Source: Terriglobia bacterium
GTDB taxonomy: Bacteria; Acidobacteriota; Terriglobia; Bryobacterales; UBA6623
Assembly: GCA_009838515.1 (NCBI GenBank)
Contig: VXRL01000092.1
Location: forward strand, 62,001-126,000
DNA: 64,000 nucleotides
Direction: 5' to 3'
The notes beneath the pieces were generated by a model. It was not told the DNA's origin and did no database searches. It saw only the letters and a program-made list of their open reading frames with translations. Of this stretch, positions 42,020 through 50,353 are shown piece by piece. Positions within the stretch are counted from its first letter, which is position 1. The number at the start of each line of letters is the position of its first letter. The translations under genes were made by a program, and so were the position numbers.

Positions 42020-44374
42020 ATGGCTGCACTTGGCATTCCGACGGCAAGAGTGCCGGTCCTTCTACGGGCATCGGTAGCGCTGCCTGCCGCCCTATTCGCT
42101 TGGTTCTGTTCGCTGGTGCCGCGTGTCTCGTCCGGCCAGACGCTCCATTGGGAGATCGGCTGGATCCCGGAGCAAGGCATCGCGCTGAGCTTCTTTATCG
42201 ACGGGCTGAGCCTGCTGTTCGCCCTGGTCATCACCGGAATCGGCACGCTGATCGTGCACTACGCGAGCGAATACATGCGGGGCCGCCCGCAGTTGCCAAG
42301 CTTCACCGCGTTTCTCCTAGCTTTCATGCTGTCGATGCTGGGAGTGGTGCTGGCGGACAACCTGATCGCCCTGTTCATCTTCTGGGAATTGACGGGCCTG
42401 ACATCGTTCCTCTTGATCGGCTACAAGCACGAGGAGGCGGCCGCGCGGCGCGCCGCACTGCAAGCCCTGCTGGTCACTGGGGTGGGCGCGTTGGCGATGC
42501 TTGCCGGTTTCGTGCTGCTGGGGGAGACGGCCGGCACGTACAGCTTGCGGGAATTGTTGGCCGGGGATGTGAGTCTGGCCGACGCCTCGAATTATACGTG
42601 GATCTTGGGGCTGGTCTTGGCTGGCGCCTTCACCAAGTCTGCGCAGTTCCCTGTTCATTTCTGGCTGCCCAACGCGATGGTGGCGCCGACCCCGGTGTCG
42701 GCCTATCTTCACTCGGCCACGATGGTCAAGGCCGGTGTGTTCCTGCTGGCCCGGATGTCGCCCGTGCTCGGTGGAACCGAGGCGTGGAGCGTGACGCTGG
42801 TTGGCTTTGGCGCGGTGACGGCGGTGTATTCGGCATTGGCTTCAGTGACGCGCACGGATCTCAAGCAGGTCTTGGCTTACACCACCGTGATGGCACTGGG
42901 CACATCTGTGATGTTTCTCGGTCTGCCCGGCGAAGCGGGCACGGCGCATTCGACCGCCGCGATCGCGGCTGTGGCCTTCATCCTCGTGCATGCCTTATAC
43001 AAGGCTGCATTGTTCATGGCTGTCGGTACGATTGAACACTCAACAGGCACTCGAGACATTGCCCGCCACGGCGGCTTGCGCCACGTGCTTGGCCCGACGT
43101 TCGTGGGCACGGCACTCGCAGCTGTCTCGATGGCCGGCTTGCCACCGTTCATCGGCTTTGTCGGCAAGGAACTGCTGTATTCGAGTGCATATGAATCAGC
43201 ATTCGGCGGGTTTGCCCTATTCGCCATCGCCGCCGCTAGCGTGCTCATCGTGACGGCCGCCATGCTGGTGGCCGTGGTGCCGTTCTTCGGAACGATGAAG
43301 CAATCCGCTCGGGACGCGCACCCCGTAACGTGGCAACTTTGGATCGGTCCGTTGCTGCTGGGACTGCTCGGCTTGGTCGCGGGAGTTGCCACCGCTCCCG
43401 TGTTTCACGGTCTGGTGTTGCCCGCTGCTGCGGCGATTGCACCGGTGCCGGAGCATTTCGAGCCCGGGCTCTGGCACGGCTTCAACGCCCTGTTGCTGCT
43501 ATCGCTCGCCACTTGGGCCGTGGGGGCGTTCGTCTTCTGGCAGCGACCGGTCATACTGTCGGTGCCGGGGTCGATCCTCGACCGCTTGCCAGTCACCGGC
43601 GACCGTGTCTACGACGCGGCCATGGATGGTATCGCGCGGTTCTCCACTGCGCTGACCCGCCGCATGCAGTCCGGCATCCAGCGCCGCTATATCCTGGCGG
43701 TCTTCGCCACTTTGGCTCTGAGTGTCGGAGCAACCTTGGTGGCCAAGGACGCGATTCACCTGCCTTCTCAAATACCAAGCGTGACTTTCGGGGAGTGGGC
43801 TTTGGTGGCCGTGATCGCAGCGTCTGTTCTCACCGTGATCTTGACCAGATCGCGCCTGTTGGCGATCTGTGCGCTGGGCGTGGTCGGCACGGCCATCAGC
43901 CTCGTCTTCCTGCTGCGAGGGGCGCCTGACGTGGCCATGACCCAGCTAATCGTCGAGACTCTGGTGGTTGTAATCGTCGCCATCGTCTTGCTCAAGCTGC
44001 CCGATTTCCGGAATGAGATCCGCCAGCCGCTCTCGGCGCGCTGGCGCGATGGCGCCATCGCGGTCGCCGTCGGGACTGTGACCACCCTTGTGCTGCTCGC
44101 GGTTACCGCCCGCCCGCCACAGCTTGAACTGACCGAGTATTTCGAGTCGATGGCGGTTCCGGGCGGCCACGGGCACAACATTGTCAACGTCATATTGGTC
44201 GATTTCCGCGCTTTGGACACTCTGGGCGAGATCTCGGTCTTGGTGCTTGCCGCAGCCGCGGTCTGCGCCCTGATCCGGCGCCGCTCTCGCTACCGCTTTG
44301 ATCGCTTCCTAAGGCTCCAAGCGGGGCAATCGGCGCGCCCGGGCCGCGCGCGGGCATCGAGGGAGGGCGCATGA
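42020..44374 (+). CDS. mrpA: Mrp-type Na+/H+ antiporter subunit A
   Basis: The 784-residue largest subunit of the Mrp complex, homologous to complex I NuoL plus the MrpA-specific C-terminal part. About 20 membrane segments are visible. FFIDGLSLLFALVITGIGTLIVHYASEYM opens the NuoL-like part; LTGLTSFLLIGYKHEEAAARRAAL and FPVHFWLPNAMVAPTPVSAYLHSATMVKAG contain the conserved Glu and Lys/His of the proton path. The C-terminal region (GAPDVAMTQLIVETLVVVIVAIVLLKLP, then NIVNVILVDFRALDTLGEI) is the MbhD/E-like portion, so the subunit is complete. It exchanges cytoplasmic Na+ for H+, driven by the proton gradient. The stop overlaps the mrpB start by four bases (ATGA). Confidence 0.95.
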   Translation: MAALGIPTARVPVLLRASVALPAALFAWFCSLVPRVSSGQTLHWEIGWIPEQGIALSFFIDGLSLLFALVITGIGTLIVHYASEYMRGRPQLPSFTAFLLAFMLSMLGVVLADNLIALFIFWELTGLTSFLLIGYKHEEAAARRAALQALLVTGVGALAMLAGFVLLGETAGTYSLRELLAGDVSLADASNYTWILGLVLAGAFTKSAQFPVHFWLPNAMVAPTPVSAYLHSATMVKAGVFLLARMSPVLGGTEAWSVTLVGFGAVTAVYSALASVTRTDLKQVLAYTTVMALGTSVMFLGLPGEAGTAHSTAAIAAVAFILVHALYKAALFMAVGTIEHSTGTRDIARHGGLRHVLGPTFVGTALAAVSMAGLPPFIGFVGKELLYSSAYESAFGGFALFAIAAASVLIVTAAMLVAVVPFFGTMKQSARDAHPVTWQLWIGPLLLGLLGLVAGVATAPVFHGLVLPAAAAIAPVPEHFEPGLWHGFNALLLLSLATWAVGAFVFWQRPVILSVPGSILDRLPVTGDRVYDAAMDGIARFSTALTRRMQSGIQRRYILAVFATLALSVGATLVAKDAIHLPSQIPSVTFGEWALVAVIAASVLTVILTRSRLLAICALGVVGTAISLVFLLRGAPDVAMTQLIVETLVVVIVAIVLLKLPDFRNEIRQPLSARWRDGAIAVAVGTVTTLVLLAVTARPPQLELTEYFESMAVPGGHGHNIVNVILVDFRALDTLGEISVLVLAAAAVCALIRRRSRYRFDRFLRLQAGQSARPGRARASREGA

Positions 44375-44802
44375 ACACGCTGATCCTCCGCGAGACCACG
44401 CGCGTGCTCTTCACGTTGATCCTCGTCTTCTCGGTGGCAACGCTGCTGCGCGGTCACGATGCCCCGGGCGGCGGCTTCGTCGGCGGGCTGATCGCGTCGA
44501 TCGCATGCAGCCTCTATGTCTTCGTGGCCGATGCGAAAGACGTGCGCCGCCTGGTTCGCACCGATCCGCTCAAGACTGCCGCGGCTGGGCTCGCGCTAGC
44601 GATCGTTTCGGGGCTGGTCGGAATTCTGTCTGGAGGGCGTCCTTTCCTGTCCGGCCAATGGGTGGAGATCGGCGGTGTGAAGCTCGGCACGCCGCTACTG
44701 TTCGACTTCGGAGTCTACCTGGTGGTTGTGGGAGCGGTTCTCACCTTTGTGCTCGAGATCAAGGAGCCCGCTTCTGTGCCTCCGGCAGACAGCGACAAGT
44801 GA
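44371..44802 (+). CDS. mrpB: Mrp antiporter subunit B
   Basis: The 143-residue subunit B with four membrane segments. The family pattern LRGHDAPGGGFVGGLIASIA near residue 27 and the C-terminal GTPLLFDFGVYLVVVGAVLTFVLEI are typical. A strong GAGGGAGGG ribosome site precedes ATG 44371, which overlaps the mrpA stop. It ends 13 bp before the mrpC start. It forms part of the complex core and has no independent activity known. Confidence 0.94.
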   Translation: MNTLILRETTRVLFTLILVFSVATLLRGHDAPGGGFVGGLIASIACSLYVFVADAKDVRRLVRTDPLKTAAAGLALAIVSGLVGILSGGRPFLSGQWVEIGGVKLGTPLLFDFGVYLVVVGAVLTFVLEIKEPASVPPADSDK

Positions 44803-44815
44803 TCACAGTGTCCTG

Positions 44816-45211
44816 ATGGAAGCGGTCATCGCAGTCTTGGTTGGGGTCTTGATGGCCTCGAGCGTGTATCTGATGCTGCGCCGGAACTTGGTGCGCTTCG
44901 TCTTGGGCTTGGCCCTGATCTCGCACACCGCGAACCTGCTGATCTTCTCATCCGGCGGTCTGCAGGGCACGTTTCCTCCGTTGATCTCCCCCGGAGAGCT
45001 GGAGCCGGGACCGGGAGCGGCGAACGCCCTGCCGCAAGCGCTGATGCTCACTGCGATCGTGATTTCCTTTAGCGTGTTCGCCTTCCTGCTCGTGCTAGCT
45101 TTCCGCACTTACCAGCGCCTGGAAACCGTGGATCCCGACTCGATGCGCTCCGCCGAGCCGGTACCGGCGGAGGCCGGAATGGACGGCCCGGCATCTGGAG
45201 GCCCGCAATGA
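44816..45211 (+). CDS. mrpC: Mrp antiporter subunit C
   Basis: The 131-residue NuoK-like subunit with three membrane segments. MEAVIAVLVGVLMASSVYLML and LRRNLVRFVLGLALISHTANLLIF match the family, and DPLPQAL-type sequence appears as ANALPQALMLTAIVISFSVFAF, which contains the functional acidic-to-helix transition. The tail after FRTYQRLE is longer and acidic. ATG 44816 is chosen because the upstream open frame is out of family. Its stop overlaps the mrpD ATG by four bases (ATGA). Confidence 0.93.
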   Translation: MEAVIAVLVGVLMASSVYLMLRRNLVRFVLGLALISHTANLLIFSSGGLQGTFPPLISPGELEPGPGAANALPQALMLTAIVISFSVFAFLLVLAFRTYQRLETVDPDSMRSAEPVPAEAGMDGPASGGPQ

Positions 45212-46743
45212 GCTGGCTGCTCGCTGGTGCCATCGTGTTACCGCTGGCCTGTGGAGTTCTGGGCCTGTCCCTGCGGCCGAACCGCGCCATGCAGCAGTGG
45301 GTCAGCCTTGTGGCGGGCATAGGGCATCTAGGGATCGCAACCACGCTGTTGGTGACGGTATGGAGCGACGGAATCCTGGTGGCTCAGATCGGCGGCTGGC
45401 CGGCTCCGTTCGGGATCACCCTGGTCGCAGACCACTTCAGCTCCGCCATGGTGCTGATCACCGCCATCATGGGAGTGGCGACAATCGTGTACGCCCTCTG
45501 CGACATCGACCAGAGATCGCTCGTCAAGGACTTTCACCCCCCCCTGCAAGCCCTGATCGGGGCCGTCTGCGGCGCCTTTCTCACCGGCGACATCTTCAAC
45601 CTGTACGTCTGGTTCGAGGTGATGCTGATCGCTTCCTTGGCGCTGCTGATTTCCGGGGGGCGCAAGGCGCAGCTGGACGGCGCGGTGCGCTATGCCGCGC
45701 TGAGCCTGGTCGCCACCACTCTGCTGCTCAGCGGCATCGGCCTGCTGTACGGCATGACCGGCACGCTCAACATGGCCGACCTGCACCTGCGCGTGCAGCA
45801 GGTCGAGAACCAAGGGTTGCTTTCGGTCGTGGCGATTCTGTTTATCGTCGCGTTCGGCATCAAGGCGGCGGTGTTCCCCTTGTTTTTCTGGCTGCCTGCC
45901 AGCTACCACACGCCGAGAGTGGCGGTGTCGGCGATCTTCGCGGGGCTGCTGACCAAGGTGGGTGTGTATTCGATGATCCGGGTCTTCACACTGATCTTCA
46001 CCCACGATGTAGGCTATACGCACGGCATCTTGCTTTGGACCGCCGGCCTGACGATGGTCACCGGGGTGCTGGGCGCGGCCTCGCACAATGAGCTCAGGCG
46101 CATTCTCTCGTTCCACATCATCAGCCAGATCGGATACATGGTCTTGGGGCTGGCCCTGTTCACTCCGCTGGCCTTGGTGGGGGCGGTGTTCTACATCTTG
46201 CATCACATCATCGTCAAGGCCAACCTGTTCTTCGTGGCGGGAGCGACCGAGCGGCTGTCGGGATCGAGTGACCTGAAGACCCTGGGCGGGGTGTATCGCG
46301 AGCAGCCGCTGCTGGCGGCGCTGTTCTTCGTGCCGGCCTTTTCGCTGGCAGGCTTGCCGCCGCTGTCCGGGTTCTGGGCGAAGCTACTAGTGATCAAGGC
46401 GTCGTTGGCGAGCCAGCAGTACTGGATCGCTGCGGTGGCGTTGGCCGTGGGGCTGCTAACGATGTATTCGATGACCAAGATCTGGGTCAACGGGTTTTGG
46501 AAGGCGCGCCCTGCCTCTACTGAGAAGCCAGCGCCGCTGTCGCGGCTTGATCGCGCGCTGTTGCTGGGCCCGATCATCTGCTTGGCGGCCATCACCCTCG
46601 CAATCGGTCTTTGGCCGGGGCCGCTCTATGATTTGGCCGAGCGCGCCGGCCACGAACTCATGGCCCCGTCCAACTATGTCGAGGCAGTCTTGGGAACGAG
46701 CGAGACTGCTGCGCTTGGCGTCGGGGAGGGTGCGGTCGAGTGA
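45208..46743 (+). CDS. mrpD: Mrp antiporter subunit D
   Basis: The 511-residue NuoM/NuoN-like subunit with about 14 membrane helices. FNLYVWFEVMLIASLALLI carries the conserved Glu of the NuoM-type proton channel; FGIKAAVFPLFFWLPASYHTPRVAVSAIFAGLLTKVG contains the Lys and Leu-Pro helix break. LRRILSFHIISQIGYMVLG and KANLFFVAGATERLSGS are normal. It pairs with MrpA as the ion-conducting core. The stop overlaps the mrpE GTG start (GTGA). Confidence 0.95.
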   Translation: MSWLLAGAIVLPLACGVLGLSLRPNRAMQQWVSLVAGIGHLGIATTLLVTVWSDGILVAQIGGWPAPFGITLVADHFSSAMVLITAIMGVATIVYALCDIDQRSLVKDFHPPLQALIGAVCGAFLTGDIFNLYVWFEVMLIASLALLISGGRKAQLDGAVRYAALSLVATTLLLSGIGLLYGMTGTLNMADLHLRVQQVENQGLLSVVAILFIVAFGIKAAVFPLFFWLPASYHTPRVAVSAIFAGLLTKVGVYSMIRVFTLIFTHDVGYTHGILLWTAGLTMVTGVLGAASHNELRRILSFHIISQIGYMVLGLALFTPLALVGAVFYILHHIIVKANLFFVAGATERLSGSSDLKTLGGVYREQPLLAALFFVPAFSLAGLPPLSGFWAKLLVIKASLASQQYWIAAVALAVGLLTMYSMTKIWVNGFWKARPASTEKPAPLSRLDRALLLGPIICLAAITLAIGLWPGPLYDLAERAGHELMAPSNYVEAVLGTSETAALGVGEGAVE

Positions 46744-47216
46744 GGAATCCGTTTAACTACAACCTGCTGCTGGCCGTGGGCTGGTGCGCGCTGATGGGTC
46801 GGCTCACTGTGGCCGATCTGGCAGTGGGCTTCGTCATCGGGGGCATTGCGCTCAGCATTTCCAGCCCGATGTTCGGCCGCATGCGCTACTACGATCGGGT
46901 CTTCAATCTCGCCCGCTTGCTGCTCTACTTCATGCGCGTGTTCCTGGCTTCCTGCGCTCGCGTCGCATGGGACGTCCTCACGCCCGTCCACAAGGCGCGG
47001 CCCGCGATCGTGGCGATCCCGCTGAGCGTCGAGGATCCGATCCAGATCGTCACTCTCGCGAACCTGATCTCGCTCACGCCGGGCTCGCTCAGCCTCGACG
47101 TGAGCCCGGATCACAAGACGCTGTACGTGCACTGCATGTTCGTCGATGATCCGGACGAGGTCCGCCGGGACATCAAGTCGGGTCTGGAGCGGCGTGTGAT
47201 GGAGGCACTGCAATGA
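46740..47216 (+). CDS. mrpE: Mrp antiporter subunit E
   Basis: The 158-residue subunit E, starting at GTG 46740 inside the mrpD stop. Three N-terminal hydrophobic segments (NYNLLLAVGWCALMGRLTVADLAVGFVIGG) precede the conserved LARLLLYFMRVFLASCARVAWDVLTP and the cytoplasmic NLISLTPGSLSLDVSPDHKTLYVH, the best-preserved family stretch. It is needed for assembly of the full complex. Its stop overlaps mrpF (ATGA). Confidence 0.92.
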   Translation: MRNPFNYNLLLAVGWCALMGRLTVADLAVGFVIGGIALSISSPMFGRMRYYDRVFNLARLLLYFMRVFLASCARVAWDVLTPVHKARPAIVAIPLSVEDPIQIVTLANLISLTPGSLSLDVSPDHKTLYVHCMFVDDPDEVRRDIKSGLERRVMEALQ

Positions 47217-47548
47217 GCGGGATGGGGGAGCATTCCGTGATCCTCGCGTGGGGGATCGATATCTGCGCCGCACTGTCGCTGACGGCGATATTGATCGCGT
47301 TCGTGCGCATGGTGAAGGGGCCGACTCTGGTCGACCGGGTGCTGTCGGTGGACCTGATCACGGTGCTGGCGGTGGCGGTGGCAGGGTTGTTCGGCATCGC
47401 CAGCGGCCGCTCGGCGATTCTTGATGTCGCACTCGCCACGGCCTTGGTCGCGTTCTTGGCGACGGTCGCGTTCGCTTGGTTTGCGAATCGGCGCGCCGAC
47501 CAATTCGAGTCCAAAACGACGCCGGGCCGGGCTAAGGAGGGCGACTAA
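47213..47548 (+). CDS. mrpF: Mrp antiporter subunit F
   Basis: A 111-residue subunit with three membrane helices. GPTLVDRVLSVDLITVLAVAVAGLFGI, with the conserved Asp pair, and SAILDVALATALVAFLATVAFAWF match the MnhF pattern. Overlaps mrpE by four bases; its TAA is followed directly by the mrpG ATG (TAATG). Confidence 0.92.
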   Translation: MSGMGEHSVILAWGIDICAALSLTAILIAFVRMVKGPTLVDRVLSVDLITVLAVAVAGLFGIASGRSAILDVALATALVAFLATVAFAWFANRRADQFESKTTPGRAKEGD

Positions 47549-47922
47549 TGGCGGAGATGGGCTCGCCGCGGGACTGGATCACGGCAATCGCCTTGGTGTC
47601 GGGCGGATTCTTCCTGTTCGTGGCCAGTCTCGGCGTACTGCGCCTGCCGGACGTGTTTGTCCGCATGCACGCGCTGACTAAGGCCGGTGCCCTCGGTGCC
47701 GGGTTGGTCTTTGTCGCCTCGGCCGTGCATTTCCGGGACCCGGCCAGCATCGCTGTCTCGCTGCTGGCAATTATCTTTCTCCTGTCTACCGCACCAGTCG
47801 CTGCGCATGCGATCGCTCGAGCGGCCTACCGCTTAGACGTCCCGCTTTGGGAGAAGACACACCTCGACGAGTGGCAGGGCAAGTACGCTCCCATGAGCAA
47901 GTCTGCCGAGCGCTCGGACTAG
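47548..47922 (+). CDS. mrpG: Mrp antiporter subunit G
   Basis: A 124-residue last subunit of the Mrp complex with three membrane helices. GGFFLFVASLGVLRLPDVFVRMHALTKAGALGAGLVF is the diagnostic PhaG/MnhG stretch, followed by PVAAHAIARAAYR. It completes the A-to-G order with no gene missing, so a functional Mrp antiporter is expected; in this host it may regenerate or use a sodium gradient. About 220 bp of unassigned sequence follow before the DUF1080 gene on the other strand. Confidence 0.93.
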   Translation: MAEMGSPRDWITAIALVSGGFFLFVASLGVLRLPDVFVRMHALTKAGALGAGLVFVASAVHFRDPASIAVSLLAIIFLLSTAPVAAHAIARAAYRLDVPLWEKTHLDEWQGKYAPMSKSAERSD

Positions 47923-48144
47923 GCGCGTTCCGAACGCTGCGTGGTACCGGGTCCGAACAAGGATGCGGTGCCCGTGTGAAGGCACAGCTCGCCGGGTCGG
48001 ATTCGGGCCGAAGGTGACGGAACAGCGAGAGCGGCTATCGGTCCCAAGGGCGAAAGCTCGGAATCAGGCGGCTCTCGAACCATGCGTTGTCACCGCCAGT
48101 CAGACCGCGCTGGTGTCAACAATCGCCCTGTGCCATGATGTCTA

Positions 48145-48786
48145 TCACTCCAAGCGCCGGATTCGTATGTTGCGAAACCAGACCCGGCTGGCGTGGTCCT
48201 GCAACACGATTCTGCCAGTCTCGGCACCCGCGAAGGCTCCGTCCTTGCCGGCCGCCTGGGCCCTTGCGGCGAAGTCCGGGCTGCCAAGGTCGAACTCCAC
48301 CACCTTCTGCCCGTTGAGCCAATGTTCCACGCGGTTGCCGCGGGCTACCACCCGGAGAGCGTTCCACTCGCCGGGCGGACGCGACCAATCGCGCTGCGGC
48401 GCGTATAGCGCATAGGCTGATCCCGCCCTGCGGTTCGCGTGCTGCTGCGAGGCCGGGCGCGCGTTGTCGGCAAGCTGGTACTCGATGGCGGTTGCGATGG
48501 GGTTTCCAGTGCCCGCGAACCTGTAGAAGACTCCGCTGTTGCCAAGTTTGGCTAGCTTCCACTCGAGGCGCAGGTCGAAGTTCGCGAACTGGTCAGAAGT
48601 GGCGAGGTTTCCGGGTCGGCCCTCGGCCAGCAACACGTTGTTCTCGACCCGCCAGCCGCCAGTCGGCTCCTCTCGCGGGAGCACGGTCCAGCCCGAGAGG
48701 GTCGAGCCGTCGAAGAGCGCCTCGAAGCCAGGTTCTGCAGCCAGTGCGGCACCGTGGAGCGCCAGCAGGGCGAGCGCGAGCCTCAC
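48145..48786 (-). CDS. DUF1080 (3-keto-disaccharide hydrolase-type) exported protein
   Basis: A 213-residue concanavalin/LamG-fold protein of the DUF1080 family, now linked to hydrolysis or lysis of 3-keto-glycosides. A signal peptide MRLALALLALHGAALAA precedes FEALFDGSTLSGWTVLP, the family entry motif (LFDG..L.GW). FDLRLEWKLAKLGNSGVFYRF, IATAIEYQLADN and WNALRVVARGNRVEHWLNG are the other conserved strands. The start GTG at 48786 overlaps the stop of the upstream Gfo/Idh gene as GTGA, so the two are translationally coupled. In the pairing known from other bacteria, an oxidoreductase makes the 3-keto-glycoside and a DUF1080 protein cleaves it; extension to this pair is inference. Confidence 0.87.
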   Translation of the reverse strand: MRLALALLALHGAALAAEPGFEALFDGSTLSGWTVLPREEPTGGWRVENNVLLAEGRPGNLATSDQFANFDLRLEWKLAKLGNSGVFYRFAGTGNPIATAIEYQLADNARPASQQHANRRAGSAYALYAPQRDWSRPPGEWNALRVVARGNRVEHWLNGQKVVEFDLGSPDFAARAQAAGKDGAFAGAETGRIVLQDHASRVWFRNIRIRRLE

Positions 48787-50264
48787 AACTCGCGCACCTG
48801 TTCGCTGTCGAGATCGAAGCCCATCGCCTTGTTGCGGCGATGGGCTTCCACCCCTAGGCTTACCGCGACTTGGGAACGGTAGCCGAGCTCGCCGTCGAGA
48901 GGGGCGGGCTTGCGCGTCCGAATCGACTCTAGGAAGTGCTGCCTGAACGACTTCGATGGCGGCGCCTGTATTTGCAGCGAGGGCATGATCGAAAGCGCTT
49001 TGGCTCGCTCTTCGAATATCGCTTGCAAGTAGCTATCGCGCTCCTCGCCAGGAGACCGGATCTCAGGCCGGGACCGCGAGTCCTCCTCGTAGCGCTGCTT
49101 CCAACGCGGTTCGGCCAGCAGCATGGACATCACTTGGCGCTTGCGTCTCTCGCTAAGGCCCCTGAAGTTCGTGGGCCGCACGGGTCGGCGCTCCTCGACC
49201 CACGTTCCCATAGCGTCCAGGCCGGTACTTGCGACCCGTTCCTTGAAGCCATCGATAAAGGGTTCCTCAGGCACCAAGCGAATGCTCTGCGGGCGCAGGT
49301 GGTTGCCTTCGAAGTGGATGTTGGCCTCGTGGCCGCGCACGACGATCGGAAGCTCGACCGAGTTCTGTAGCGAGCCGGAGCACACGATGGTGTGCTTGCT
49401 GGGAAAATCCAGCGCCACGACGAGCACGTCCGGCACCTCCATCACGGACTCTGGAGTGCCGTAGTTCCCGCCGGCAGAAACCGCCCGAATCGGGAATTCC
49501 CGTCCAAGCAGCTGAATCAGCGGCGTGACGTGGTGGTAGTACAGATCGGTGGCGATTCCGCCGGAGTAGTCGCGGTAGCGCCTCCAGCGGAAGAACCTCT
49601 CGCGGGAGAACGGCCTCTTCGGGGCGCTGCCGAGAAAGGCTTCCCAGTCCAAGTTGTCGGGGCTGGCGGACTCGTCGATGACATAGTTGAAAGGAGGCTC
49701 TCGGCTGTTGCGGCTACGGCTCGTCTGGCTCCAGAGAATCTTCCCCAGCAGGCCTGCCGAGACCAGCTTCCGAGCCGGCTCCCAGATTCCGTGGGCGATG
49801 TGTTCGCTGTCCACGGCGAGGATGCGACCGGTCTGCTCGGCGGTTTCCACCATCTGCTTGGCCTCGGCGATGGTCAAGCTCATCGGCTTTTCCACGTCGA
49901 CGTCCTTGCCGGCCCGCATCGCCGCGATCGCCATCGGTGCATGCCAGTGGTCGGGGGTGCAGACGATTACCGCGTCCACGTTGGGATCTTGAATGAGGTC
50001 TTCGTAACGCCGGTACCCCTTCGCCGAGGTTTGCGTAACGCCTCGGTCAAGCCGCGGAGCGTAGATGTCGCAGACCGCGGTCACTCTTGAATTCGGGCTA
50101 TTGCTGTACTCGTTCAGATGCCCGCGCGAAATATTGCCCAGTCCGATCACCCCGATGCCAATGACGTCGCTTGCGCCTCGAATCCTCGAGTACGAGGCAG
50201 CTGTTGCGGCGATGGCGGCGCGGCTTGCGAAGCCGCGACGTGATATTGGGGCCATAGAAGGCAT
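48783..50264 (-). CDS. Tat-exported Gfo/Idh/MocA family oxidoreductase
   Basis: A 493-residue oxidoreductase. ATG 50264 has a GAGGGGGG ribosome site, followed by a twin-arginine signal (ISRRGFASRAAIAATAAS). GVIGLGNISRGHLNEY is the Rossmann loop, VEKPMSLT the catalytic Lys motif and TPDHWHAPMAIAAM the conserved substrate-side His stretch. GGIATDLYYHHVTPLIQLL supplies the Asp/His pair near the active site. The protein is about 60 residues longer than the paralogue at 19691, with an extra C-terminal region. It directly precedes DUF1080 with overlapping codons, suggesting oxidation of a glycoside outside the cytoplasm. Divergent PQQ-like propeller gene 90 bp upstream may share regulation. Confidence 0.88.
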   Translation of the reverse strand: MPSMAPISRRGFASRAAIAATAASYSRIRGASDVIGIGVIGLGNISRGHLNEYSNSPNSRVTAVCDIYAPRLDRGVTQTSAKGYRRYEDLIQDPNVDAVIVCTPDHWHAPMAIAAMRAGKDVDVEKPMSLTIAEAKQMVETAEQTGRILAVDSEHIAHGIWEPARKLVSAGLLGKILWSQTSRSRNSREPPFNYVIDESASPDNLDWEAFLGSAPKRPFSRERFFRWRRYRDYSGGIATDLYYHHVTPLIQLLGREFPIRAVSAGGNYGTPESVMEVPDVLVVALDFPSKHTIVCSGSLQNSVELPIVVRGHEANIHFEGNHLRPQSIRLVPEEPFIDGFKERVASTGLDAMGTWVEERRPVRPTNFRGLSERRKRQVMSMLLAEPRWKQRYEEDSRSRPEIRSPGEERDSYLQAIFEERAKALSIMPSLQIQAPPSKSFRQHFLESIRTRKPAPLDGELGYRSQVAVSLGVEAHRRNKAMGFDLDSEQVREL

Positions 50265-50353
50265 TTTAGCCCCCCTCGGTGTCTTTTCACGGCGCCGACG
50301 ACAAAATCTGGATGCGCTGAAGTGGCACCGAAGCGATATGCGAGAATCACGTC

